Assembly: GCA_002300355.1 (NCBI GenBank)
Contig: NSGV01000002.1
Span: 248,001 to 312,000, forward strand
Length of the DNA stretch: 64,000 nucleotides
Direction: 5' to 3'
DNA from: Streptomyces sp. TLI_235
GTDB lineage: Bacteria > Actinomycetota > Actinomycetes > Streptomycetales > Streptomycetaceae
The number at the start of each line of letters is the position of its first letter. Positions within the stretch are counted from its first letter, which is position 1. Below, one piece after another: positions 1 to 8,512 of the stretch. The translations under genes and the position numbers were made by a program. The notes under the pieces are model-generated. The model ran no database searches, was not told the origin of the DNA, and worked only from the letters and a program-made list of their open reading frames with translations.

Positions 1-1
1 C

Positions 2-316
2 GACGGCAAGCGCCGTGACTTCTACGTCCGCCAGCTGCGCGACTGGAAGGGCATCGCGGTCGCCGAGCAGATGCAGCCCCGCGGCATGCAGGCCTTCGGC
101 CAGCTCTGCGGCTTCACCCTGGCCCGCGCCCACGCCCGCTCCGGGGACCGGATCGCCATCGCCGCCTACCTCGGCGGCAAGGACGTCTTCGACCGGGCGC
201 TCGCCGACTTCGCCGAGGCGTACGCCGACCAGAACGAGCGCGACCACAAGGCGCTGCTCAAGGCCGTCCGCGCGGGCCGGCTCCCGGCGGCGGACCCGGC
301 CGCCGAGTCCGACTGA
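2..316 (+). CDS. DUF2252 family protein, C-terminal part
   Basis: The reading frame is already open at the left edge and ends at the TGA at 316, so only about the last 104 residues are visible. They contain the motif YVRQLRDWKG, then a QMQPRGM stretch and an Ala/Asp-rich end (FAEAYADQNERD), which match the C-terminus of DUF2252 proteins, a family with a kinase-like fold and no firmly established substrate. The protein is probably cytoplasmic, as no signal or membrane segment is seen in this part. Third-position G/C bias is normal for the window. The start and catalytic part lie outside, so activity cannot be judged. Confidence 0.8.
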   Translation, partial: DGKRRDFYVRQLRDWKGIAVAEQMQPRGMQAFGQLCGFTLARAHARSGDRIAIAAYLGGKDVFDRALADFAEAYADQNERDHKALLKAVRAGRLPAADPAAESD

Positions 317-468
317 CCGTCTGCCGGCGCCGCCCGCGACCGTGACCGGGCGCGGCCGGACGGATGACCGCGGCGCGCAGCGGCCCGGACGGCCGGGCAT
401 GACGTGGTATCACCTGACACAGGCGCGGGCGCCCGGCGTTCCCGCCGGGCCCTGACGCCGAGGAGACG

Positions 469-1821
469 ATGCACATGCCGGCCGGACCGCCCGCGGAACC
501 CGATCCCGCGTCGCAGGACCCGTTCGCGATCGTCCGCACCCGGGGCTACGTCGCGGTGCTGGTGTTCGCGGCGCTGCTGGGTGTGCCGATCTCGGCCGGG
601 GCGTTCGGCTTCCTCGCCCTCGTCTCCGAACTCCAGTCGCTGGTCTACGACGATCTGCCGAAGGGGCTCGGCTTCGACGGCACGCCGGACTGGTGGGCGG
701 TGCCGCTGCTCGCCGTGGCGGGTGTGGTGGTCGCCCTGACCATCCGGTACCTGCCGGGCGGCGGAGGCCACAAGCCGGCCGAGGGGCTCAAGACCGGTGG
801 CACGCCCTCGTTCGCGACGGTGCCCGGGGTGGCCATCGCCGCGATCGTCGGACTCAGCCTCGGCATCGTGCTCGGCCCGGAGGCGCCGCTGATCGCCCTC
901 GGCGGCGGGATCGCGGTCGGCGCGATCAGGCTGCTGAAGCGCGACGCGCCGCCGACCGCGGTCAGCGTGCTGGGCGCGGCCGGCAGCTTCGCGGCGATCA
1001 GCGAACTGCTCGGCTCCCCGCTGATCGGGGCGTTCCTGCTGATGGAGGCCTCCGGGCTGGGCGGCCCGATGCTCGGCGTGGTGCTCGTACCCGGCCTGCT
1101 CTCGGCCGGCGTCGGCTCGCTGATCTTCACCGGCCTCGGCAACTGGACCGGTCTCGGCACCTACTCGCTGACCCTGCACCAGGTGCCGCAGGCCAACCGG
1201 CCGACCTTCTCCGAGTTCGGCTGGGCGCTGCTGGTCGGCCTGGTCGCGGCGTTCCTGGGCGAGGGCATCCGCCGGTCCTCGCTGCGGCTGCAACCGGTGG
1301 TGGAGCGGCGGCGGCTGCCGCTCACCGTGCTGGTCGGCGTGCTCGTCGGCCTGCTCGCCCTGCTGTTCGCGGCGATCTCCGACAAGCCGATCTCGATGGT
1401 GCTGTACTCCGGCGAGTCCACGATCGGGCCGTTGCTTGACGACCATGCGGCGTACACGGCGGGCGTCCTGGTGCTGTTGGTGGTCTGCAAGTCGCTGGCG
1501 TACGGCCTGTCGCTCGGCGCCTTCCGCGGCGGTCCCGTCTTCCCGGCGGTGTTCATCGGCGGGGCGGGCGGGATGGCGCTGGCCCACCTGCCCGGGGTGG
1601 ACACCACCACCGGGTTCGCCATGGGCGTGGGGGCGATGAGCGTGGCGATGCTGAAGCTGCCGATGACCTGCGTACTGCTGGCCAGCCTGCTGCTCGGCGC
1701 GGAGGGGCTCACCGTGATGCCGCTGGTGATCGTCGCGGTGGTGGTCTCCTACGTGGTGACGCTCAGGCTCGCGCCGAGGCCGGAACCCGCCCCGCCGGAG
1801 CCCGCGCGGTCCACCGTCTGA
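469..1821 (+). CDS. ClC-family chloride channel/transporter
   Basis: This is a 450-residue integral membrane protein with about ten hydrophobic segments. Two ClC signatures are visible. GPEAP at residues 136-140 corresponds to the GREGP motif that carries the gating glutamate. GAFRGGPVFP near residues 350-360 corresponds to the GxFxP anion-binding motif. It should move chloride or a related anion across the cytoplasmic membrane. No CBS domains follow the membrane part. AGGAG at 461-465 is very close to the ATG at 469; the ATG two codons on (475) has the better spacing and may be the true start. The gene stands alone and ends at a strong bidirectional hairpin. Whether it is a channel or an H+/Cl- exchanger cannot be decided here. 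Confidence 0.9.
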   Translation: MHMPAGPPAEPDPASQDPFAIVRTRGYVAVLVFAALLGVPISAGAFGFLALVSELQSLVYDDLPKGLGFDGTPDWWAVPLLAVAGVVVALTIRYLPGGGGHKPAEGLKTGGTPSFATVPGVAIAAIVGLSLGIVLGPEAPLIALGGGIAVGAIRLLKRDAPPTAVSVLGAAGSFAAISELLGSPLIGAFLLMEASGLGGPMLGVVLVPGLLSAGVGSLIFTGLGNWTGLGTYSLTLHQVPQANRPTFSEFGWALLVGLVAAFLGEGIRRSSLRLQPVVERRRLPLTVLVGVLVGLLALLFAAISDKPISMVLYSGESTIGPLLDDHAAYTAGVLVLLVVCKSLAYGLSLGAFRGGPVFPAVFIGGAGGMALAHLPGVDTTTGFAMGVGAMSVAMLKLPMTCVLLASLLLGAEGLTVMPLVIVAVVVSYVVTLRLAPRPEPAPPEPARSTV

Positions 1822-1832
1822 GCGGGCCGGCG

Positions 1833-1871
1833 GCTCCCCGCACCCGCCCGGCGCGGGCGGGTGCGGGGAGC
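1833..1871. terminator. Bidirectional terminator hairpin
   Basis: A perfect 17-bp inverted repeat with a 5-nt loop lies exactly between the converging ClC and aminotransferase genes. No T-run follows, which is usual for high-GC actinomycete terminators. Confidence 0.75.
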
Positions 1872-1881
1872 TGGTGCGGCG

Positions 1882-3164
1882 TCAGGCCGCGGCGCGCTCG
1901 GCGGCGGCGAGGCGGACGCAGACGGCCACGCCCTCCATGGCGGAACGCACCTCGTCCACCGAGGGGAAGGACGGCGCCAGCCGGATCTGGCTGTCCCGCG
2001 GGTCCTTGCCGCCGGGGAAGGCGGCGCCCGCCGGGGTCAGCGCGATGCCGGCCTCCTTGGCGAGCCGGACGACCTCGGAGGCGCAGCCCTCGGGCACCTC
2101 CAGGCTGACGAAGTACCCGCCGAGCGGGCGCGTCCAGGTGGCGATGCCGAGCGGGCCGAGCTCGCGCTCCAGCACGTCGTACACCGCGGCGAAGCGGGGC
2201 TCCAGCAGCTGCCGGTGGCCGTCCATGTGGGTCTCGACCGCGGCGGCGTCGGTGAAGAAGCGGGCGTGCCGCAGCTGGTTCACCTTGTCGGGGCCGATGG
2301 TCTGGGCGGCCGCGAGGCGGGCGTACCAGGCCATGTTGGCGGGCGAGGAGCCGAGGAAGGCCACGCCGGCGCCGGCCACGGTGATCTTGGAGGTGGAGGC
2401 GAAGAGGAAGGCCCGGTCGGGGTGGCCGGCCGCCTCGCAGGCCGCCAGGATCGGCAGCAGCGGGGTGCGCTCCTCCGTCAGGTGGTGCACCGCGTAGGCG
2501 TTGTCCCAGAACAGCCGGAAGTCGGGCGCGGCGGCCGGCATCGCGGCGAGCCGGCGGACCGTCTCGTCGCTGTAGGTCTCGCCGGTGGGGTTGCTGTACT
2601 TGGGCACGCACCACATGCCCTTGATCCGCGGGTCGGACGCGACCAGCTCCTCGACGACGTCCATGTCCGGGCCCTCGCCGGTCAGCGGGACGGGCACCAT
2701 GGTGATGCCGAACCGGTCGCAGATGGTGAAGTGCCGGTCGTAGCCGGGCACCGGGCACAGGAAGCGGACCTCGTCCTCGTCCGCCCAGCGCTGCTTGGCG
2801 CCCGGCAGGACGGCGAGCATCGCGTGCGCCACCACGTCGTGCATCACCGAGAGGCTGGCGTTGCCGCAGGCGAACAGCTGGTCGGCGGGCACGTCGAGCA
2901 GCTCGGCGAAGACCGCGCGGAGCTCGGCCAGGCCCTGCAGACCGCCGTAGTTTCGGCAGTCCGTGCCGTCCGCGGAGCGCACGTCGCCCGGCTTCAGGAT
3001 CGTCAGCAGCGCGTCCGAGAGGTCCAGCTGCTCCGGCGAGGGCTTGCCGCGGGTGAGGTCGAGCTTGAGGCCGCGGGCGCGGAGCTGCTCGTAGGCGGCG
3101 CGGGCGGTGGCGGCGTCCGCCCCGGCTCCGGTCCGACCGACGGTGTGGTGGACGGCTGTGACAC
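1882..3164 (-). CDS. Aspartate-type aminotransferase (class I, PF12897-like)
   Basis: This PLP-dependent aminotransferase of about 425 residues resembles the actinobacterial aspartate aminotransferase group (Asp_aminotransf / MocR-like PF12897). Early LDLTRGKPSPEQLDLS, the YSNPTGETYS substrate-loop region and STSKIT with the Schiff-base lysine are visible, so it should be active in amino-acid nitrogen exchange in the cytoplasm. The 5' end is odd. GGAGG at 3173-3177 is ideally placed for GTG at 3164, but that GTG is one base out of phase with the rest. The in-phase ORF only reaches a poor TTG at 3225, next to a -10-like TAGATT. One missing G in the GGGG run near 3121 would restore a natural N-terminus. 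I give the RBS-supported start. Confidence 0.85.
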
Positions 3165-3264
3165 GAGGTTCCCCTCCGGTGGGTGCGGTTCGACCGGGGC
3201 ACTGCTGCGCCGGACAATCTACCAATCCGCGGACGGCCGCCCGGACGGCCGGGTCACCGGCCGG

Positions 3265-3705
3265 TCAGCCGGCGGGTGCCCGGACGGTGACCCGCTTGGC
3301 GCCCAGCAGCACCCGGTAGCGCTCGCGGGCTGCGAAGTCGGCGAGGCTCCACAGGGCCGGGCGACCGGCCTCGGCGCAGAGATGGAGCACGGTGTCGCAA
3401 CCGGCGTGCACGCCGACGTGCGCGCCCCACGGGTCCTCGTCGGCGTTGAAGAGCAGCAGGTCGAGCGGGCGCGGGTCGGCGGCCCGGACGGTGCTCGCGG
3501 TGTCCTCCCACAGGTCGCTGGAGCGCAGCGCGGGCGCCCGCAGGCCGAAGTGCGCGAGCACCGCGTAGGCGAACAGCTGGCAGTTGGCCCCGTGTTCGAG
3601 CCCGGGGCGCTCGGCGACCGCCCGCGAGCCGGGGAAGCGCGCCCCGACGTACGGCACCTCCCGGAGCGCGGCGGGCAGCCGGGCGAGGAGACCGGCGGTG
3701 CTCAC
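3265..3705 (-). CDS. NlpC/P60-like cysteine hydrolase domain protein
   Basis: A 146-residue protein with GANCQLFAYAVL near residue 39 (candidate catalytic Cys) and GAHVGVHAG near residue 93 (candidate catalytic His), the order seen in NlpC/P60 papain-like hydrolases. No signal peptide is visible, so it would act in the cytoplasm rather than on the wall; many such small actinobacterial proteins are of unknown substrate. It starts at GTG 3705, overlapping the TGA of the preceding aminotransferase (GTGA), so it is translationally coupled as the third gene of the regulator-aminotransferase operon. That coupling suggests a job on the same metabolite, possibly an amide or peptide bond. Family assignment is by motif only. 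Confidence 0.6.
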   Translation of the reverse strand: MSTAGLLARLPAALREVPYVGARFPGSRAVAERPGLEHGANCQLFAYAVLAHFGLRAPALRSSDLWEDTASTVRAADPRPLDLLLFNADEDPWGAHVGVHAGCDTVLHLCAEAGRPALWSLADFAARERYRVLLGAKRVTVRAPAG

Positions 3706-4835
3706 CGGCGGGCCCGCAGCCAGTCGGCGAAGGCCCGCAGGGCGGGCTCCGGGTCGCGGCGGCCGATACCGATCCGGAACCGGTCGGCGGGGGTGTCGGT
3801 GAGCTCGGAGCGGTAGATGGCGGCCGGCAGCAGCAGCACGCGGGCCTCCTCGACCAGCCGGGTGCAGAACGCCTCGACGCCGTCCGCACCGAGGTAGCGC
3901 GGGAAGGCGACGCAGCCGCCGTCCGGGGCCCGCCACTCGAAGAGGTCGGGGAACTCGGCGAAGAAGGCGTCGAAGAGCGGCAGGTTGGCGGCGATGATGC
4001 CGCGGCTGCGGGCCAGCAGGTGGGTGCGGGCCTTGACGGCGATCCGGGCGAGGATCTCGCTGGGGGCGGCGTTGCAGATCGTGGTGTAGTGCTTGGCCCG
4101 CTCCAACCGGGTGCGCAGCGCGCGGTCGCGGCAGGCGATCCAGCCGATCCGCAGGCCGGGCAGGCCGAACGCCTTGGAGGTGACGTTGAGCGAGAGGGCG
4201 CTCGGCGCCAGGTCGGCGGCCTGCGGCAGGGTACGGGCCGGGTCGCGCTCCAGGCCGCGGTAGACCTCGTCGCTGAACAGGTGGATGCCGCGCTCCTCGC
4301 AGAGGGCGGCGAGCGCGGTGAGGTCGGCGCGGTCGATCACCTTGCCGGTCGGGTTGTTGGGGAAGTTGACGGACACCACCCGGGTGGTGGGGCGCAGCGC
4401 GGCGGTGACCGCGTCCAGGTCGAGCGCCCAGTCCTGCTTCTCGTCCAGGGCGACGCCGGTGACCTCGCACAGGGCGAGCGGGATGGTCTCGGCGGACTGG
4501 TAGTTGGGGGTGAGAACGACGGCGTGGTCGCCGCGGTCGAGCAGGGCCTGCATGGCGATGTAGAGGCCCTCCTCGGCGCCGGCGAAGCAGATCACGTCGT
4601 CGGGGCCGACGGTCTCGTACATGTCGGCGATCGCCGCGCGCAGGCCGGGGTCTCCGAAGGTCTCGGTGTAGCCGAGGGTGAGGTTCTGCCAGGCGTGCAG
4701 GTCCTCGGCGTCGGCGAGGCCGAGCAGTTCGGCCATCGGCATGGTCTGCGCGTCGGAGGCGGTGAGGTGGTGGCGGGCGGTGAACTCCCAGCGGGAGAAG
4801 TAGGTCTCCAGGCGGAAGTCGGGAAGTCGGGTCAT
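3702..4835 (-). CDS. Class I/II PLP-dependent aminotransferase
   Basis: A 377-residue fold-type I aminotransferase. NFPNNPTGK in the middle, the FSDEVYRG aspartate/tyrosine motif that contacts PLP, and TSKAFGLPGLRIGW with the Schiff-base lysine are all intact. It probably transaminates or otherwise processes an amino acid in the cytoplasm; the specific substrate is not evident. It is translationally coupled to the DauR-like regulator upstream (ATGA overlap at 4832-4835) and to the NlpC-like gene downstream (GTGA overlap). The regulator family suggests a basic or D-amino acid as inducer, but this is inference. It is distinct from the aspartate aminotransferase at 1882-3164. Confidence 0.88.
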   Translation of the reverse strand: MTRLPDFRLETYFSRWEFTARHHLTASDAQTMPMAELLGLADAEDLHAWQNLTLGYTETFGDPGLRAAIADMYETVGPDDVICFAGAEEGLYIAMQALLDRGDHAVVLTPNYQSAETIPLALCEVTGVALDEKQDWALDLDAVTAALRPTTRVVSVNFPNNPTGKVIDRADLTALAALCEERGIHLFSDEVYRGLERDPARTLPQAADLAPSALSLNVTSKAFGLPGLRIGWIACRDRALRTRLERAKHYTTICNAAPSEILARIAVKARTHLLARSRGIIAANLPLFDAFFAEFPDLFEWRAPDGGCVAFPRYLGADGVEAFCTRLVEEARVLLLPAAIYRSELTDTPADRFRIGIGRRDPEPALRAFADWLRARR

Positions 4836-5485
4836 CGGGGGCTCCGGGGGGATCTGAGGTCGGCGAGCAGCGCGTAGACGGTGGAGCGCGAGGCCTTGAG
4901 GGCGGTGGCGACGACGGGGACGGCGCGGCGGACGCCGAAGACGCCGGCCCGGTCGAGTTCGGCCAGCACGTCGAGGCGTTCGGCGCGGCCGAGGCGCTCG
5001 ACGGGGCGGCCGTGCTCGCGGACGTATCGGCCGACGATCTCGTGGACGCGTTCCGTCCAGTCCTGTTCGAACAGCGGCTCGGGGCGCTCGACGGTCGGGG
5101 CGGCGAACCGGCTGAGCACCGCGGCGGCCTCGTCGAGCGGGGTGCGGTCGAGGTTGACGCAGAGCACCGCGGACGGGCGGCCGTCCTCGGTGCGGAGCAC
5201 GGCGCTGACGGAGGAGAGCCGGCGGCCGTCCGCGAGCAGCTTCTCGTACGGGCCGAAGACGTCGTGCGCGGCGGGCTCCAGGCGGTCGAGCTCGCCGAGC
5301 AGCGAGGGGTCGCCGGGGGCGCGGTCGGTGTGCGGGTTCCACACCGCGAGGACCCGGTCGCGCTCGGCGTCGTGCAGCACCACCTCGGCCCAGGGGCCGA
5401 GCAGGAGCGCCACGGCCTGGCAGACCGGGCCCCACAGGCGCACCCGCGGATCTCTCTGTTCCGTCTCCACGGCGTCCGTCTCCAT
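4832..5485 (-). CDS. DauR/YheO-like transcriptional regulator (PAS + HTH)
   Basis: A 217-residue protein with an N-terminal YheO-like PAS domain (about residues 15-120, including GPWAEVVLHD) and a C-terminal helix-turn-helix (VATALKASRSTVYALLADL, about 188-206), the architecture of the D-arginine utilisation repressor DauR. It should sense a small molecule and control its own operon. The ATG lies 6 nt after a -10 box, so the message is probably leaderless, and three copies of the half site GTCCAG surround that promoter, strongly suggesting autoregulation. It heads a three-gene coupled operon with an aminotransferase and an NlpC-like protein. The ligand is not known from sequence. Confidence 0.8.
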   Translation of the reverse strand: METDAVETEQRDPRVRLWGPVCQAVALLLGPWAEVVLHDAERDRVLAVWNPHTDRAPGDPSLLGELDRLEPAAHDVFGPYEKLLADGRRLSSVSAVLRTEDGRPSAVLCVNLDRTPLDEAAAVLSRFAAPTVERPEPLFEQDWTERVHEIVGRYVREHGRPVERLGRAERLDVLAELDRAGVFGVRRAVPVVATALKASRSTVYALLADLRSPRSPR

Positions 5486-5520
5486 GTCTGGACTATACGT
5501 CCAGTCTGGACGAAAATTCC
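5486..5520 (-). promoter_or_regulatory. Leaderless promoter and operator of the DauR-like operon
   Basis: Reading leftwards, the -10 TATAGT (5497-5492) is followed by CCAGAC and then the ATG at 5485, so transcription should start at or beside the start codon. A perfect palindrome GTCCAG-T-CTGGAC sits between -35 and -10 (5499-5511), and a third half site covers 5488-5493. Binding there would block RNA polymerase directly. Binding by the DauR-like protein is inferred. Confidence 0.7.
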
Positions 5521-5531
5521 AGATCGGCAGC

Positions 5532-6695
5532 TCAGGGGCGCCGGGTCACCGCGAGGACGGCCATGTCGTCGTCCCGCGGGCCGCCCGTCCACCGCTCCAC
5601 GTCCACCACCAGCGCGTCGATCAGCGGCTGCGGACGGTCGAACGGCCCGAGCGGGGGCAGCCGCGCCGCCGGGTCGTAGAACTCCCCAGCGCCGTCCCGG
5701 GCCTCGGTCACCCCGTCGGTCACCAGCAGCAGGGTGTCGCCGTCCGCGAACGGCCAGGCGTCCGGCGCCGACCGCGGGATCCCGAGCGCACCCATGCCGA
5801 GCGGCAGCCCGGGGTCGCTCGCCGCCAGCAGGGCGACCGGACCGCCCCCCGCGGCCAGCCGGTACGGCCCCGGGTGGCCGCAGTTCAGTAGCCGAAGGCC
5901 GCCGACCGCCGGATCGACCTCGCCCAGCAGCGCGGTGATGAAGCCCTCGGTCCTGACCTCCTCCTCGCTCCCGGCGCTCTCCCGCGCCAGCGAGCGCTCC
6001 AACGCGTCGGCCAGGGCGAGCAGGTCCGGCGCCCGCTCGGCGTTCTCCCGGAACGCCCCCAGCAGCACCGACACCGCCGCCACCGCCAGCAGACCCTTGC
6101 CCCGGACGTCGGCGATCAGCACCCGCGCTCCGAACGGGGTGTCCTGCACGGCGTAGGCGTCCCCGCCGATCAGCGCCTCGGTCTGCGCCGCCCGGTAGCA
6201 GGCCGCCACCGCCAACCGCCCCACCCGGGCGGGCGGCGCGGGCAGCACCGCCTGCTGCGCCGCCTCGGCCACCGAACGCACCACCGCCAGCCGCCGCCCG
6301 TGCCGGGCGACCACCCGGTTGACCCAGAGGCCGATCAGCGCGGCGAACACGGTGTTGGCGAGTTCGAGCCAGCCGGCCGTGGTGCCGATCGTGCCGTCCC
6401 GGGAGGTCAGCACGAGCACGCCGACCGAGCTCGCCGCGCCGACCGCCACCGTGTCCCGCAGCGGCAGCAGCGCGCCGGCCAGCACGGAGGCCGCCGCCAT
6501 CATCGGGTCGCCCCAGTAGTCGGCGGTCGCCAGCGAGTCCCAGACCAGGCCACCGACCACCAGCAGCCACGGCGCCACCCGGACGTAGCGGGGCCACTGC
6601 GTGGACATCGTCGCCACCGGCAACCACGACTCCCGTTCGGAGGGCACTTCGGAGAACACTTCGGGGGGCTCTTGGCGGGGCACTCTGCGGGGCAA
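5532..6695 (-). CDS. Membrane-anchored SpoIIE-type PP2C serine phosphatase
   Basis: A 387-residue protein: three to four hydrophobic segments in roughly residues 35-125, then a SpoIIE/RsbU-type phosphatase domain (about 150-385). Metal-site motifs are visible: GGDAYAV, DVRGKG, LNCGHPGPY, VTDGVTEARD and the final RDDDMAVL. Such enzymes dephosphorylate anti-sigma-factor antagonists in partner-switching pathways. No anti-sigma or antagonist gene is next door. The ATG at 6608 (MSTQWP) is a plausible shorter start, since the first 29 residues are poorly organised. It ends 46 bp before the DauR-like gene, whose promoter lies in that gap. Confidence 0.85.
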   Translation of the reverse strand: MPRRVPRQEPPEVFSEVPSERESWLPVATMSTQWPRYVRVAPWLLVVGGLVWDSLATADYWGDPMMAAASVLAGALLPLRDTVAVGAASSVGVLVLTSRDGTIGTTAGWLELANTVFAALIGLWVNRVVARHGRRLAVVRSVAEAAQQAVLPAPPARVGRLAVAACYRAAQTEALIGGDAYAVQDTPFGARVLIADVRGKGLLAVAAVSVLLGAFRENAERAPDLLALADALERSLARESAGSEEEVRTEGFITALLGEVDPAVGGLRLLNCGHPGPYRLAAGGGPVALLAASDPGLPLGMGALGIPRSAPDAWPFADGDTLLLVTDGVTEARDGAGEFYDPAARLPPLGPFDRPQPLIDALVVDVERWTGGPRDDDMAVLAVTRRP

Positions 6696-6863
6696 GGGGG
6701 CCTTTCGACGATATCCGCCGACCGGCCGGCCGCCGGGTACGACACCCGCGGCAACGGCTGACCGGACGTCACCGCGCTTGATCGCGAACCTCGCTGACGG
6801 CGGGCCGGCGCCCCGCCGATCGGCGGGTCCGGACCCCTGCCGTCCTCCCCTAGCATCGGCCGG

Positions 6864-7640
6864 GTGACCCGGTGGCGCCCTTTCCTCGACGACGACACCC
6901 TGCGGCCCGAGCCCGAGCTGGTGGCCGCGCTCAGCGCCGACCTGCGCTCACCGGATCCGGCGGTCAGGGACGAACAGGCGTACGTGCTGCTGAACCGCTG
7001 GATACCCCGGCTGCTGCCCGAGATCCGGCACCGCCTCGGCGACGAGATGGCGGAACGCTTCACCGACCCCGCGATCCAGGCCCGCACCTTCGCCCCGCTC
7101 ATCCTGGCCCGACTCGTCCGGCTCGGCGACCACGACCCGGCCTGGCAGCGGGCCTTCGCCACCTGGTACCGCACCGAGACCGACCTGCGCGGCCACGACC
7201 CGGAACTCGGCTGGCTGCACGCCGCCGCCCACGGCGCCGACCTGCTGGGCGCCTACGGCCGCAGCCCGCACACCGAGCCCGCCGAGCTGCTGGAACTGGC
7301 CAGCGACCGGCTGCTCGCCCCCACCGACCACGTCTTCGACGCCATGGAGGACGACCGGCTCGGCCTGGCGGTCGCCCTCACCCTCACCCGCCCGGAACTG
7401 ACCGAACGGCAGTCCGTGGACTGGCTGACCCCGATCACCGCCGACTTCGCCGCCGGCCGGCCCGGCCCCGTCCCCGCCCACGCCTCCAACACCGTGCGCA
7501 CCCTGCGCGTCCTCTACCTGCTCGCCGACCGCGGCGTCCGGCCCGCCCCCGACGCCGCCCCTGTCCGGCTCACCCACGCCCACGCCGTCCGCGAGGCCGT
7601 CGCCGAGGTCCTCGCCACCGCCTGCCCCTGTGCGGGCTGA
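6864..7640 (+). CDS. DUF2785 domain-containing protein
   Basis: A 258-residue soluble protein matching DUF2785: an acidic N-terminus with LRSPDPAVRDEQAY, the family hallmark GWLHAAAHGADLL in the middle, and helical repeats throughout. No function is established for this family. It starts at GTG 6864 and is divergent from the PP2C gene over a 168-bp gap. No membrane or signal segment is present. Codon use is typical of the window. Confidence 0.75.
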   Translation: MTRWRPFLDDDTLRPEPELVAALSADLRSPDPAVRDEQAYVLLNRWIPRLLPEIRHRLGDEMAERFTDPAIQARTFAPLILARLVRLGDHDPAWQRAFATWYRTETDLRGHDPELGWLHAAAHGADLLGAYGRSPHTEPAELLELASDRLLAPTDHVFDAMEDDRLGLAVALTLTRPELTERQSVDWLTPITADFAAGRPGPVPAHASNTVRTLRVLYLLADRGVRPAPDAAPVRLTHAHAVREAVAEVLATACPCAG

Positions 7641-7738
7641 CGCCCGGGCCTTCCCCGGGCGGTCCGCCGCCAGCAGACCGGCCGAGGCCGAGGCGTTCAC
7701 CGAGGCAGGCACCGAGGACGGCCGCGGCCCGGGGGAGG

Positions 7739-8302
7739 TCAGTCCGTCCGCGGCGGACGGTCGTTGAGGAGCTTCTGGTACAGCACGTGGTTCTGCCAGG
7801 CGCCGTCGAGGAAGAGCAGGCCGGTGGCGGTGCCGATCCGCTCGAAGCCGCACTTGGCGAGCACCCGCTGCGAGGCGGTGTTGGTGGCGGCCGCGCCGGC
7901 CTCCACGCGGTGCAGGCCGAGCTCGCTCTCCGCGGCCCGGCAGGCGAGCAGCGTGGCGGCGGAGGCCAGACCGCGGCCGGCCATCGCCGCATCCACCCAG
8001 TAGCCGAGGTTGGCGCTCTGCAGGTGCAGCCGCACGATGTTGGTGAGGGCGAGGGCGCCGACGATCTCGTCCCCGCTGACGAGCACCCAGGGCGCCATCC
8101 GCCCGGTCTCGGCCTGGACCAGCTGGTCGTGCAGGCGGGTGCGCTGGCCGGCCGCGGTGAAGTAGTCCTCGTCGCGCGGCGGGTCCCAGGGGCGCAGGTA
8201 CTCCCGGTTGCGGAGCAGCGCGCGGGACAGCGCCTCGGCGTCCTCCACGACGACGGGCCGCATCAGGACGTCGCCGGAGACCGGCGCGGAGAAGGTGATC
8301 AC
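7739..8302 (-). CDS. GNAT acetyltransferase (RimJ/RimL-like)
   Basis: A 187-residue GNAT-fold protein of the RimJ/RimL type: MRPVVVEDAEAL near the start, LGYWVDAAMAGRGLAS forming the acetyl-CoA pyrophosphate loop, and NTASQRVLAKCGF near the C-terminus. These enzymes N-acetylate ribosomal proteins or small amines; the acceptor here is not evident. It is convergent with the DUF2785 gene, leaving 98 bp between their ends, and it does not look operonic with neighbours. Confidence 0.85.
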   Translation of the reverse strand: MITFSAPVSGDVLMRPVVVEDAEALSRALLRNREYLRPWDPPRDEDYFTAAGQRTRLHDQLVQAETGRMAPWVLVSGDEIVGALALTNIVRLHLQSANLGYWVDAAMAGRGLASAATLLACRAAESELGLHRVEAGAAATNTASQRVLAKCGFERIGTATGLLFLDGAWQNHVLYQKLLNDRPPRTD

Positions 8303-8512
8303 CCGAAGAGCCTAGGCGACGGACGGACGGGGCCGCGCAAGGGCCGGGAGAGGGTCGGGCCGGGGCCGCGCGGCGGCCGTGGCACACCGGGTCACACATC
8401 CGCAGCACTTCGCCCGAACCGGCTCGAACAAGCACGATTACTGCCACGCTGTCGCCCCTGCCGGATGCGGGCTGCCGGGGCGGCGCGGCCCCGGGTGAGG
8501 GAGGGGCCGGAG

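Noticed and set aside
1861..3816. 651-residue ORF on the + strand
   Set aside because: It is antisense to the aminotransferase and NlpC-like genes, has no family features and reads as a Gly/Arg/Val-rich shadow of high-GC coding sequence.
3265..6627. 1120-residue open frame on the - strand
   Set aside because: Only its last 146 codons (the NlpC-like gene from 3705) are coding; the rest is a shadow of the aminotransferase, regulator and phosphatase genes in another frame.
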